Assembly: GCA_029776205.1 (NCBI GenBank)
Contig: JAKOTQ010000103.1
Span: 1 to 50,284, forward strand
Reading direction: 5' to 3'
From: Bacillota bacterium
GTDB lineage: Bacteria; Bacillota; UBA4882; UBA8346
DNA length: 50,284 bases
The notes beneath the pieces were generated by a model that was given only the letters and a program-made list of their open reading frames with translations, searched no databases and had not been told where the DNA came from. Positions 26,774 to 34,806 of the stretch are shown here, one piece after another; the stretch's first letter is position 1, and each line of letters starts with the position of its first letter. The position numbers and the translations under genes were made by a program.

Positions 26774-27466
26774 TTGGAGCGGTTAATTTTACTGCGTCAT
26801 GGAGAAAGTGTGTGGAATCAAAGCAACCGGTTTACCGGATGGACCGATGTGGATTTATCCGAAAAAGGAATAAAAGAAGCCCAGCAGGCTGGCCAACGCT
26901 TAAAAAAAGCAGGATATACATTAGATTTAGCCTTTACTTCCCTTTTAAAACGGGCGATTAAAACCCTACATTTAGCCTTAGAAGAAATGGATCAATTATG
27001 GATTCCTGTTGAAAAGTCCTGGCGACTGAATGAACGCCATTATGGGGCTTTACAAGGTTTAAATAAAGCGGAAACTGCGGAGAAATATGGAGAGGAACAA
27101 GTGCGGATTTGGCGGCGCAGTTACGATGTCCGCCCGCCGGCACTGGAGAAAACCGACCCGCGTTATCCTGGATTTGACCCGCGTTATCGGGGGTTAGCCC
27201 CGGACGAATTACCTTTAACCGAAAGTCTTAAGGATACAGTAGACCGGTTTCTCCCTTTATGGGAAACACGAATCGCTCCTGAGATCTCCAGCGGCAAAAC
27301 AGTGATCATTGCCGCCCACGGCAACAGTTTAAGGGCATTATGCCAACATTTGGAGCACTTAACTAAGGAACAGGTCTTAAATTTGGAGATTCCTACAGGC
27401 ATCCCGCTCATTTATGAGCTGGATTCCAGTCTAAAGCCATTACGCCACTATTATCTTACCGATTAA
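26774..27466 (+). CDS. gpmA: 2,3-bisphosphoglycerate-dependent phosphoglycerate mutase
   Basis: 230 residues, the standard dPGM length. It has the catalytic histidine in [10 protein letters not shown] (~6-15), [13 protein letters not shown] (~19-31), [12 protein letters not shown] (~87-98) and the second catalytic His in [10 protein letters not shown] (~180-189). It interconverts 3- and 2-phosphoglycerate in glycolysis and gluconeogenesis. The TTG at 26774 follows AAAGGGGG. It is a single gene convergent with the efflux operon. Confidence 0.95.
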   Translation: MERLILLRHGESVWNQSNRFTGWTDVDLSEKGIKEAQQAGQRLKKAGYTLDLAFTSLLKRAIKTLHLALEEMDQLWIPVEKSWRLNERHYGALQGLNKAETAEKYGEEQVRIWRRSYDVRPPALEKTDPRYPGFDPRYRGLAPDELPLTESLKDTVDRFLPLWETRIAPEISSGKTVIIAAHGNSLRALCQHLEHLTKEQVLNLEIPTGIPLIYELDSSLKPLRHYYLTD

Positions 27467-27512
27467 GGAATTTTTTAATTTCGAATGAATAAACCCAGAA
27501 CGTTAAGGTTAA

Positions 27513-27716
27513 TATAATACCGGTGGCAGCGCAAGAGGAAACGTTTGATAAACGTTTCGCGCTAATCGTCGTACCTACTGACGCCGGCCTGAATTAGATG
27601 AGTTCTTTCTGCCCGGTGATTCGACGGTTCATATCGTTCCCATCCGGCCCAAAGGGTTAAGGTATGGTGGAATGTACTGAACGAAAACATCAGTAGGCCA
27701 CCACTTTATTTTTTCC
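27513..27716 (+). ncRNA. Candidate structured RNA, about 190 nt, class unknown
   Basis: A TATAAT box (27513-27518) stands just before a compact structured block. The ends pair as GGTGGC (27522-27527) with GCCACC (27697-27702), stacked on CCTACTGA (27574-27581) with TCAGTAGG (27690-27697). Inside is a hairpin GCGC...GAAACGTTT-GAT-AAACGTTTC-GCGC (27529-27562). The same 3' arm can instead pair with GGTGG (27666-27670) and TACTG (27675-27679), giving a terminator-like hairpin followed by TTTATTTTTT. I recognise no known riboswitch, SRP, RNase P or tmRNA core in it. It lies between convergent genes, so it is unlikely to be a leader. Confidence 0.45.
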
Positions 27717-27718
27717 TC

Positions 27719-28870
27719 TCACCCTTTGGCCATCCGGTATTTGACAACTGTCATCACGATAGGCAGCGTCATCAGAGAAAACACTACTAAAACGCCCAAC
27801 CCCGGCCATACCAATTCCCAACCGTTACCCATTAATACCACCGATCGGGCAACCTTCAGAAAATGGGTCAACGGTAACAATTTGGACAACCACTGTATCA
27901 GTACCGGCATACTCATGGCCGGCCAAGTATACCCCGAGATCAAAAATGACGGAACGGCTATCAACATGGAGATTTCAAGTGCCTGGGCAGCCGAAGGCGT
28001 CAAAACAGAAATGACCATGCCAATACCGATCATGGCCGCAATAAACAAAAGTAGCGCCACCAATAGCAGACCTGCATCGCCGCGCATCGGCATCCCAAAA
28101 CAATGAATTGCCAAAGTGAACATAACCAATGCATTCATAGTATAAATCGTAAAATATACAATAAACTTTCCTGCAATCAACTCCCACCAACGCAACTGAG
28201 AACCTATGAGATGCTTCCAGGTTTGGTCTTCCCGCTCTTTCACAAAGGACAAAGCCACGCCTAAAAAAGTAACCTGCTGCAAAACTGTTCCCAACAAACC
28301 CAATACCATAAAAGTCACATAACTGGTGGTAGGATTGTACCAAACCCGAGTCCGGAATGCCAAAGCTGTTACAGCTTGGTAAGCTTTCGCTTCCGAAATG
28401 CCAAACCCCTGCATGATTTTGATGGTAATACCACCCGATAAGGTCTGCACCACTTGATTGGCAGCATTGGCTGCTGTATTCATAATCAACAAATTACTGC
28501 CATTTAAGATGATCCCCACTTGACTGCTTCTCCCCTGCTTCACATTGGAAGATACATCCGGCGGAATGACCACACCCATATAAGCCCGTTCTGAGGCTAC
28601 CGCCTTCTCCAATTCGGCAAATGAGTCCGCAGTGTGGATCAATTGAAACTTCTCCGAGTCTTTGAATGCCCGAACAATCATCCGGCTGATCTCGGATTGG
28701 TCCTGGTCCAAAATAATAATGGGAATCCCGTTGACAGAATGCTGAATATATAAAAATCCGAATAAAACCGTTAATACCAAAGGGGCCACAAAAGCAACTA
28801 TCATCATAATTTTATCCCTGGTGATTAACAACAACTCTTTACGGATAACTGCCCAAATTCTCCGTATCAT
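27719..28870 (-). CDS. ABC-2 type efflux permease
   Basis: 383 residues. TM1 lies at ~24-42, a large extracytoplasmic domain at ~45-180, then five more helices (~185-375), the YhhJ/YadH-like layout. The N-terminus (RRIWAVIRKELLLITRDKIMMIVAFVAPLVLTVLFGFLYI) is characteristic of ABC-2 permeases. It pairs with the ATPase just upstream (4-nt overlap) and with HlyD and TolC homologues to form a putative drug or lipid efflux pump spanning the envelope. Only one permease gene is present, so a homodimer is likely. Last gene of the tetR-tolC-hlyD-ABC operon. Confidence 0.92.
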   Translation of the reverse strand: MIRRIWAVIRKELLLITRDKIMMIVAFVAPLVLTVLFGFLYIQHSVNGIPIIILDQDQSEISRMIVRAFKDSEKFQLIHTADSFAELEKAVASERAYMGVVIPPDVSSNVKQGRSSQVGIILNGSNLLIMNTAANAANQVVQTLSGGITIKIMQGFGISEAKAYQAVTALAFRTRVWYNPTTSYVTFMVLGLLGTVLQQVTFLGVALSFVKEREDQTWKHLIGSQLRWWELIAGKFIVYFTIYTMNALVMFTLAIHCFGMPMRGDAGLLLVALLLFIAAMIGIGMVISVLTPSAAQALEISMLIAVPSFLISGYTWPAMSMPVLIQWLSKLLPLTHFLKVARSVVLMGNGWELVWPGLGVLVVFSLMTLPIVMTVVKYRMAKG

Positions 28871-29511
28871 GAACCAATCCCGCCTCTCATTTCCACTTCC
28901 GGCAAAATTTCCTTCCGGATCAATCGGCCATCTTCCAACCGGTAATGACTGCCGTCAAGCTCCGGATATTCCCTGGAGGAAGTCAATAGGATCCCTTTCC
29001 CCTCTAAAGATAATCTTGTACATAGTTCTGTCACCGTCGCCTGTTGGATTGGATCCAAGCCACTGTCCCACTCATCTAAAAGCATCAACTGGGCTGGATT
29101 CAATAACCCTGCTGCCACCTGCAACATTCTTTGATGCCCGGCAGTCAAATGTGCAGCACGAACCTTTTCAAAGCCGGCAAGACCTGTTCTCGTTATGACC
29201 TCTTGACAGAATTGGGAAGAAACCCCATTGATCGCCCCGATAAACTCAAGATTTTCCATAACCGTCAGATCCGAATAAAGGGAAAAAGCTTGAGTCACCA
29301 ACGCGATCGGCTGCACGGTTTCCACATGGCCCGAGAACGGTTTGCGTAATCCATAGATCAACTCCACGAGCGCTGTTTTTCCCGAACCGCTCCTTCCCGA
29401 GATCACTACCAACTCTCCCGGTTCCACAGTAAGATTGACTTCATTCAACATCCAAGAAGCAGATTTTTTTATCCTATATCTGACCCCGGATAAATTCAAA
29501 AGTTGCACCAT
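28867..29511 (-). CDS. ABC transporter ATP-binding protein with degenerate signature motif
   Basis: 214 residues. Walker A is GRSGSGKTAL (~38-47), the Q-loop is LVTQAF (~70), the signature reads LTAGHQRMLQVA instead of LSGGQ (~122-133), and Walker B is LMLLDEWDSGLDP (~141-153), with the catalytic Glu kept but the usual Pro-Thr replaced. The H-loop histidine is not evident (LTSSREY follows Walker B). This suggests altered ATP hydrolysis rather than loss. It is coupled to the permease by a 4-nt overlap and follows hlyD by 25 nt. Confidence 0.9.
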   Translation of the reverse strand: MVQLLNLSGVRYRIKKSASWMLNEVNLTVEPGELVVISGRSGSGKTALVELIYGLRKPFSGHVETVQPIALVTQAFSLYSDLTVMENLEFIGAINGVSSQFCQEVITRTGLAGFEKVRAAHLTAGHQRMLQVAAGLLNPAQLMLLDEWDSGLDPIQQATVTELCTRLSLEGKGILLTSSREYPELDGSHYRLEDGRLIRKEILPEVEMRGGIGS

Positions 29512-29536
29512 GCGTCTTCCTCCTTCCCGGTATTCC

Positions 29537-30532
29537 TCATTGGAGGTTCACCACTGCCGTCATCCCGGGGCGCAGTTTTAAATCATGATTATCCAACTTG
29601 ATCCGGACTGCAAAAGCCACTATATCTTTCTCAGCTTTCTCCTGATAAGCCCGTTCCGTCGCATAAGACGGTTTGGCGGCGATATACACTACCTTACCTT
29701 GATAACGAACCCCCGGATAAGCTAAAATTTCAACCGGAACCGTATCGCCAAGCTTAAACCGGTTTAACGCTGTCTCCCGCACCTTAATCTCAACCCAGGC
29801 ATCACTGAAATCGCTGATGCTTACTAATGGCATGCCGGTGGACACTAATTCACCGGATTCCACATTTTTAGCAGTGATGATTCCCGACAAGGGAGCTGTT
29901 ACCCGGGCATCCTTCAAATAGGTTTGAACTTCGGCATAGGCAGCTTCCGCTTGTTTAACCAAAGCAGCAGCTGCAGCAATGTCCTCGTTTTGCGCTCCCT
30001 CCCGGACTAAGTCCGCTTGTTTTAACGCATTTTCATATTTCTTTTTCGCCACTTCCATTTCAGTACGGGCCATATCCAATTTTTGCTGAGGTAGAACCCC
30101 TTCCTGATACAAATACTCCATACGCTTATAGGTGGTTTCAGCCAATTCATATCCTGCTTTAGCCTGTTCAACCAGATTGTCCGCCTGATCCCGTTGTTGC
30201 GGACGAGCCCCGTTTTTTGCTTTTTGGTATTGGGCTTTGGCTGCTTCGATTGCCGCTAAAGCAAGTTGAGCCTTGGCTTCAATATTATCCGCTTCAATGA
30301 TAGCGATCTCGTCACCGGCCGTAATGGTATCTCCTTCATTGACTAAAATTTGACTGACCCTGCCCGGAACTTTTACATTCACATCCACCTGCTTCACTTC
30401 TACCGTTCCGGTAATTTGATAGGAAACCGCCTCATTATTCGCAGTTTTTACACCGGCTCCCAACAGAAAAAAGACGATCCCTATAATGCATATTACAGCC
30501 AGCAACCCAAATACAATACTCATACGTTTCAT
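29537..30532 (-). CDS. HlyD-family periplasmic adaptor (membrane fusion) protein
   Basis: 331 residues. An N-terminal anchor (residues 5-27) leads into a biotinyl-lipoyl half-motif (VNVKVPGRVSQILVNEGDTITAGDEIAIIE, ~51-80), a long alpha-hairpin (~85-195, Ala/Glu/Lys-rich) and the second lipoyl half and beta-barrel (~205-331, VTAPLSGIITAKNVESGELV). This YhiI/EmrA-like adaptor links an inner-membrane pump to an outer-membrane channel. Its start overlaps the tolC stop by 4 nt. Confidence 0.94.
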   Translation of the reverse strand: MKRMSIVFGLLAVICIIGIVFFLLGAGVKTANNEAVSYQITGTVEVKQVDVNVKVPGRVSQILVNEGDTITAGDEIAIIEADNIEAKAQLALAAIEAAKAQYQKAKNGARPQQRDQADNLVEQAKAGYELAETTYKRMEYLYQEGVLPQQKLDMARTEMEVAKKKYENALKQADLVREGAQNEDIAAAAALVKQAEAAYAEVQTYLKDARVTAPLSGIITAKNVESGELVSTGMPLVSISDFSDAWVEIKVRETALNRFKLGDTVPVEILAYPGVRYQGKVVYIAAKPSYATERAYQEKAEKDIVAFAVRIKLDNHDLKLRPGMTAVVNLQ

Positions 30533-31866
30533 TTTAGTCCCTCCTTCGAAATCCCCAATGCCTTTTGATATTGGGCCAAGGCAATCTGATAATTTCCCAC
30601 CGCTTGATGATAATTATTCCTCGCCTGTGTCAAACCGGTATCAGCATCGATCCGTTCCAATGAGCTTCCGAGTCCCGCCTGATACGCTAAGGAAGCCATT
30701 CGTAACGTCTCTTCCGCTTGGACTAAGCCTTTTTCCGCAACAACAACCGCTTCCCGGCAATTCATTAAATTGGTATAGGCCTGTTCCACTTCTAATTCAA
30801 CAGCCTGCACAGTCAGCTTTTCAGCGAGTTCAGCTTGTTCAATGACCTTTTGGGCTTCAGCTGCCTGGTGTTTAGCCATACCCCCGTCATACAGCTGAAA
30901 ACTGGCGACAATGCCGAAGGATAAATCGGGTTTTCCCTCTAAAAATTCGGTGGATTGATGTTGCCCTTCAGCAAACAGAGCCACTAAAGGTTTACGGGCA
31001 CTCTCCGCAATGGCCAACCCTTCTTTGGCCAACCGTACCTTAGCTTGAGCCGCCAATACCTCACTGCGTGATTTGAGAGCCAACTGTTTGCTCTCAGCCA
31101 AATCGTATTTCGGTGCAGTCACCGGTTCAGCCGGTGCCAAGACGTACTGGGAGTCTAAAGGAATACCCATGATAAAATTCAAATAACTCCGGGCCATCTG
31201 AACCCCGTTATCGGCAGCCAGCTTCTTTTGGCGTAAATCGGCCAGTTTCACTTCGGCCCGCATCACATCTAATTCCGCCACCATACCCGCCTGATAATAG
31301 GCTTTTTTGACCTCGTAGATTAAGTTGGCCTCAGCAGCAGCTAAATTGGCCTTAGCGTAATCGATGTTAGCCAACGCCTGACGATTGAGAGCCGTTAACT
31401 TTCCTCCCGTATATAACGGTTGTTCCAAGCGGAGTTTCACCCCATAATAAGTTAAACCATCGTCAGGAGGCTCCGCCATTTTCAACTGTTGAGCAAGTAA
31501 CTGATACAATTGAGAATCTTGCGAATATTGACCCATCAGTTGTGCCCATGCTGCCAGACCATTGTTAAGCGCTGCCAGTTTCCGGCCAATTTCGACCAGA
31601 TCCGGGACCTCATTGAAGACAGTCACTCCGGCACCGAAAGTGATCTTCGGAAGGTAGCCGGTATGGGCTTGCTCCGCTTTAAAACGGGCAATTTCCACAT
31701 CTTTAACAGCCACCTGATAGCGGAGACTGTGATTCAGAGCCAATTCCACCGCCCGTTCAATGGTTAAGGGAGACTCTAACAGAAGCTGATCTGCAGCTAG
31801 AGCCCCCCGGCTTCCCAGCATCAATATACTACAACATAATACCATCCACATCATTAAACGTTTCAT
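30529..31866 (-). CDS. TolC-family outer-membrane efflux channel
   Basis: I chose the ATG at 31866 (445 residues). It gives a clean signal peptide (MKRLMMWMVLCCSILMLG, then ALAAD) and has GGGAG 9 nt upstream; the longer ORF from 31977 runs through the operator and lacks these. Two homologous alpha-helical repeats of the OEP family (PF02321), about residues 35-225 and 250-435, carry the usual LTIERAVELALNHS and Asn-Tyr-rich C-terminal (TQARNNYHQAVGNYQIALAQYQKALG) segments. TolC needs an outer membrane to work, so it supports a diderm envelope. It is first in the efflux unit. Confidence 0.92.
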   Translation of the reverse strand: MKRLMMWMVLCCSILMLGSRGALAADQLLLESPLTIERAVELALNHSLRYQVAVKDVEIARFKAEQAHTGYLPKITFGAGVTVFNEVPDLVEIGRKLAALNNGLAAWAQLMGQYSQDSQLYQLLAQQLKMAEPPDDGLTYYGVKLRLEQPLYTGGKLTALNRQALANIDYAKANLAAAEANLIYEVKKAYYQAGMVAELDVMRAEVKLADLRQKKLAADNGVQMARSYLNFIMGIPLDSQYVLAPAEPVTAPKYDLAESKQLALKSRSEVLAAQAKVRLAKEGLAIAESARKPLVALFAEGQHQSTEFLEGKPDLSFGIVASFQLYDGGMAKHQAAEAQKVIEQAELAEKLTVQAVELEVEQAYTNLMNCREAVVVAEKGLVQAEETLRMASLAYQAGLGSSLERIDADTGLTQARNNYHQAVGNYQIALAQYQKALGISKEGLK

Positions 31867-31899
31867 AGCCACACACTCCCATTGACTTGCGTTCAAAAA

Positions 31900-31914
31900 T
31901 CGACCAACGGTCAT
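31900..31914. promoter_or_regulatory. TetR-type operator upstream of tolC
   Basis: A palindrome GACC-AAC-GGTC (31902-31912) in the tetR-tolC gap. It has the same half-sites as the two sites in front of tetR, so it probably places the efflux genes under the same repressor. Confidence 0.6.
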
Positions 31915-31984
31915 GATAGATACACCTGGTCCGATGGACGGTTCACCATCCGTTTCGGATAAACTCGTTGGCTTCAATTCCTTC

Positions 31985-32602
31985 TTAAAGCTGGTTCTTT
32001 AAACCTTCCAACACCAACCGGAAGAGAGAGTCCCGGTATTGATCCAACTCTTGTTCAGAGTTACCCATCTCATGCTGAATAATCATCCCGATGATCATTC
32101 CGATAATCATCCGCGCTGTCGGTTCGATTTCGAGCGGCCTGAACTCCCCTGTATCCATCCCTCGGCGCAAAACGCTGCTTACCAGTTCCAACCAGACGGA
32201 GGATTTCTTTTGCAGACCTGCCACTACACTGTTCACGCGAAACGTATTCTTCCGTTCCACCTGGAAAAAGAGGGTTTCAATAAAAACATTTTGTTCGTGA
32301 TGATAGGCGATAAACGTATCATAGAGATTTTGCAGGGCTTCAACCGCCGTGGCACTTTGTTCAATCGCAGCCATCATCCGGTCTTCTAAAACTTCCAATC
32401 CTTCTTCTAAAATGGCAATATAAATCTCTTCTTTACTCTGAAAATAAGAATATATCGTGCCTTTTCCAAGCTCAGCTCTTGCTGCGATCGCCTCAACCGT
32501 GGTGCTCTCAAACCCCTTCTCTGAAAACAAATGTTTGGCGGATGCTAAGATCTGATACCGCCGGGTTTGCTGTTCCCGTAGTTTGCGGTCGCTAACTGCC
32601 AT
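31985..32602 (-). CDS. TetR/AcrR-family transcriptional repressor of the efflux operon
   Basis: I chose the ATG at 32602 (205 residues), with GGAGGTG 4 nt upstream, over the ATG at 32620. The N-terminal HTH (residues ~10-55, ILASAKHLFSEKGFESTTVEAIAARAELGKGTIYSYFQSKEEIY) is the classic TetR DNA-binding domain. The C-terminal ligand-binding domain (60-205) has no recognisable specificity. The gene heads the tolC-hlyD-ABC operon, and three GACC-N3-GGTC palindromes lie at its own promoter and in front of tolC. This implies autoregulation and ligand-triggered derepression of the pump. Confidence 0.94.
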   Translation of the reverse strand: MAVSDRKLREQQTRRYQILASAKHLFSEKGFESTTVEAIAARAELGKGTIYSYFQSKEEIYIAILEEGLEVLEDRMMAAIEQSATAVEALQNLYDTFIAYHHEQNVFIETLFFQVERKNTFRVNSVVAGLQKKSSVWLELVSSVLRRGMDTGEFRPLEIEPTARMIIGMIIGMIIQHEMGNSEQELDQYRDSLFRLVLEGLKNQL

Positions 32603-32613
32603 ATCACACCTCC

Positions 32614-32693
32614 TGACCATCGGTCTTTTTTCGACCGGCGGTCAATTAGATCATAAATTATTTATATAGAGAAATAAATAGAAGTTTTGTAAA
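32614..32693 (-). promoter_or_regulatory. tetR promoter with two tandem operators
   Basis: Promoter TTTACA (32688-32693), 17-nt spacer, TCTATA (32665-32670) on the minus strand. Downstream of it are two palindromes, GACC-GGC-GGTC (32633-32643) and GACC-ATC-GGTC (32615-32625), with centres 18 bp apart. They sit between the start site and the tetR ATG and could block the polymerase. Confidence 0.65.
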
Positions 32694-32854
32694 CAGTTCA
32701 TAAAATTCCATTTCATGCTATTGTCCATAGGGCAAATTACGGACAGATACATATGTTATACCAAGGGCAAATAATTTAGAACTGAATAACCCTATCATTC
32801 ACCTTTCATCCCCGCCAAACCAAAATCCGACAAACGCCATCTTATATAGAAAAA

Positions 32855-32890
32855 GAAATCAGTTGGTTACCTGCCAACTGATTTCTCATT
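32855..32890 (-). terminator. Terminator after the small gene downstream of floA
   Basis: Perfect 12-bp stem GAAATCAGTTGG/CCAACTGATTTC with a 7-nt loop, followed on the minus strand by TTTTTCTATAT. Confidence 0.9.
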
Positions 32891-32911
32891 CGTAACACTT
32901 TTGAACGTAGA

Positions 32912-33163
32912 TTATCGTCTCCGTCGACATCTTGGTTTGCCTAAAACTTCCGCAAGAATCATTCCTCTCAGAAGATCTGTCCCATTTTCAATCAACGTGA
33001 AACCTTTATCCACCGGTTCGCGAGATTTCACAGGTGCCTTATTTTCCGGTTTTGCTGCATTTTCCGTCTGCTGCTTCCCTGGTGGCATCATCACATCCGG
33101 TCGATTCAAAGACGGTTTTAAAAACCGCTTCGACAATTTATCTATATTCCGTTGTCTGTCCAT
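32912..33163 (-). CDS. Small hypothetical protein next to floA
   Basis: From the ATG at 33163 it is 83 residues (MDRQRNIDKLSKRFLKPSLNR...). A longer version from 33190 would overlap floA by 23 nt and has no better ribosome site. The middle is Lys/Pro/Glu-rich and probably disordered. The C-terminal segment FTLIENGTDLLRGMILAEVLGKPRCRRRR looks folded or amphipathic and ends in an Arg cluster. I do not recognise the family. Its tight link to floA and the shared terminator suggest a flotillin-associated or membrane-surface partner, which is inference. The ribosome-binding site is weak (GAAAGAG). Confidence 0.6.
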   Translation of the reverse strand: MDRQRNIDKLSKRFLKPSLNRPDVMMPPGKQQTENAAKPENKAPVKSREPVDKGFTLIENGTDLLRGMILAEVLGKPRCRRRR

Positions 33164-33167
33164 CACA

Positions 33168-34166
33168 TCACTCTTTCTTATCCGAAGCATTCTCCGGCTT
33201 GCTCATGGCGGAGATGGCTCCCCGCATTTGCGTGTCGGCGATTAAATTTTGCAGATTGTAATAGTCCATAACGCTCATTTTACCTTCCCGTAATGCGCTG
33301 GCCATGGCTTTTGGAACTTCAGCCTCTGCTTCAACAACTTTGGCCTGCATCTCCTGAACCGCCGCTTTCATCTCTTGTTCATAGGCCACTGCCATGGCCC
33401 GTCGCTCTTCGGCTTTAGCCTGGGCAATCCGCTTGTCAGCTTCCGCCTGATCCATCTGGAGTTCAGCCCCGATATTCCGGCCCACATCCACATCGGCAAT
33501 ATCAATAGATAAAATTTCAAAAGCAGTTCCGGAATCCAAACCCTTACTCAAGACGGTCTTAGAAATCAAATCCGGGTTTTCCAAAACATCTTTGTGAGAT
33601 ATTGCCGAACCAACGGTGGTCACGATCCCTTCGCCAACCCGGGCAATGATGGTTTCTTCTCCGGCGCCGCCCACTAAACGATCAATATTGGCTCGTACCG
33701 TAACTCGGGCCCGGACCTTCAATTCGATACCATCTTTGGCAATGGCCGAAATGTTGGGTGTCTCAATGACTTTCGGATTAACACACATTTGAACTGCTTG
33801 TAAAACATCACGGCCTGCCAGATCAATCGCTGCAGCCCGTTCAAATTCTAAATTGATATTCGCCCGCTGAGCAGCGATCAGGGAATTGACAACCCGGTCC
33901 ACATTGCCGCCGGCCAAATAATGGGCCTCCAGTTTATTGATGGAAACATTTAACCCGGCTTTGCTGGCTTTTATCAGAGGATTGATGATGCTTGAAGGAA
34001 CGACTCGACGCAACCGCATGGCGATAAGCGTTAAAATATTGACATGTACTCCGGCGGCAAAAGCTGATATCCAGAGCCCCACCGGGATGAAACTGAGAAT
34101 GGTCGATACTGCAACAAAGAAAAGAACCAGAACCAATATAACTCCCAAAAGCTCAAAATCACTCAA
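33168..34166 (-). CDS. floA: Flotillin-like protein FloA (YqfA, UPF0365)
   Basis: 332 residues, same size as B. subtilis FloA. One hydrophobic hairpin at ~5-50 ([47 protein letters not shown]) is followed by the SPFH-like domain (~70-230: [18 protein letters not shown]-type, [42 protein letters not shown]) and an Ala/Glu-rich coiled coil (~235-310). FloA scaffolds functional membrane microdomains. In Bacillus it is usually paired with an nfeD gene; here only the 83-residue gene follows. A long gap with no gene lies upstream. Confidence 0.95.
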   Translation of the reverse strand: MSDFELLGVILVLVLFFVAVSTILSFIPVGLWISAFAAGVHVNILTLIAMRLRRVVPSSIINPLIKASKAGLNVSINKLEAHYLAGGNVDRVVNSLIAAQRANINLEFERAAAIDLAGRDVLQAVQMCVNPKVIETPNISAIAKDGIELKVRARVTVRANIDRLVGGAGEETIIARVGEGIVTTVGSAISHKDVLENPDLISKTVLSKGLDSGTAFEILSIDIADVDVGRNIGAELQMDQAEADKRIAQAKAEERRAMAVAYEQEMKAAVQEMQAKVVEAEAEVPKAMASALREGKMSVMDYYNLQNLIADTQMRGAISAMSKPENASDKKE

Positions 34167-34584
34167 ACATATTCCCCCTTAATCAATTTGTCAGCGGAAA
34201 ATCTCCAACATCAGTGCAGATAAAGATAATCTCCGAACAAATGCTACTTATCGTCGGAATATATTTAATAAAAATTCGCGATAATCCATGAATTTCCTGT
34301 CCAATTCAATTCTTTATTCTCATGAAATATATTTATTGTTCGTATACAGTGTACATTGTATATTATAAACGTCCTGATATAATAAGGTAAGTTCATCCCT
34401 TTATAAGGCTTGAGATATCCATGGGAAAATCATTTACCGTTTCGTCAATCGATTTGATGGCACTTATACGGTATGGATGATCACATCTTTTAATACCTCT
34501 GGGATGTACTTCCCCAACTGATACACAGCATTATCTTGAACACCATCTCCATTTAATGCAAAAAGGCGTACTCCGGTACACCTC
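34167..34584. other. Gap upstream of floA with a possible coding remnant
   Basis: 418 bp. Near the right end, the minus strand has an open frame without a start codon (stop at 34464-34466, back to about 34590). It reads NGDGVQDNAVYQLGKYIPEV, followed by LKDVIIHTV, which looks protein-like but matches nothing I know. It overlaps the ger-operon terminator, so it may be chance. The rest is AT-rich and would hold the floA promoter; no clear boxes were chosen. Confidence 0.3.
34561..34582 (-). terminator. Terminator of the ger operon
   Basis: Minus strand GGTGTAC, loop CGGA, GTACGCC followed by TTTTT, three bases beyond the stop of the D-subunit gene. Confidence 0.8.
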
Positions 34585-34806
34585 TCACACTTTAATCCCT
34601 ATCATCCGGTAAATTTTTAGAAATCCTTCCAACATCAAACTGCCAACATTCGGAAACTCCACCCCTACCGTCATTAATCCCGATACAACCACGCCAATAG
34701 ACGTCACAGTACCAACCACCCAAAGTTCTTTCCATTGCTTAGCGATAGCCAGTTTTGTAATGATACCGATGAAATAACCGAATAAGATTAAAAAAAAGAT
34801 GATCAA
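34585..34806 (-). CDS. Small two-helix subunit of a spore germinant receptor (D-subunit type)
   Basis: 73 residues with two hydrophobic segments (~1-23 MIIFFLILFGYFIGIITKLAIAK and ~29-50 LWVVGTVTSIGVVVSGLMTVGV). It overlaps the gerB-type gene by 4 nt, so it is translationally coupled. Small 2-TM 'D' proteins at the end of ger operons are known modulators of germinant receptors in Bacillus and Clostridium. The call is by context and size; sequence similarity between families is poor. Confidence 0.7.
   Translation of the reverse strand: MIIFFLILFGYFIGIITKLAIAKQWKELWVVGTVTSIGVVVSGLMTVGVEFPNVGSLMLEGFLKIYRMIGIKV

Noticed and set aside
27519-27716. Assignment of the structured RNA to 6S RNA, SRP RNA or a known riboswitch
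   Set aside because: The length fits 6S RNA, but the fold looks branched rather than rod-like, and none of the conserved cores I know (GGAAGGTAGCAG-type SRP, GAGGAAAGTCC of RNase P, cobalamin, TPP, c-di-GMP) is present.
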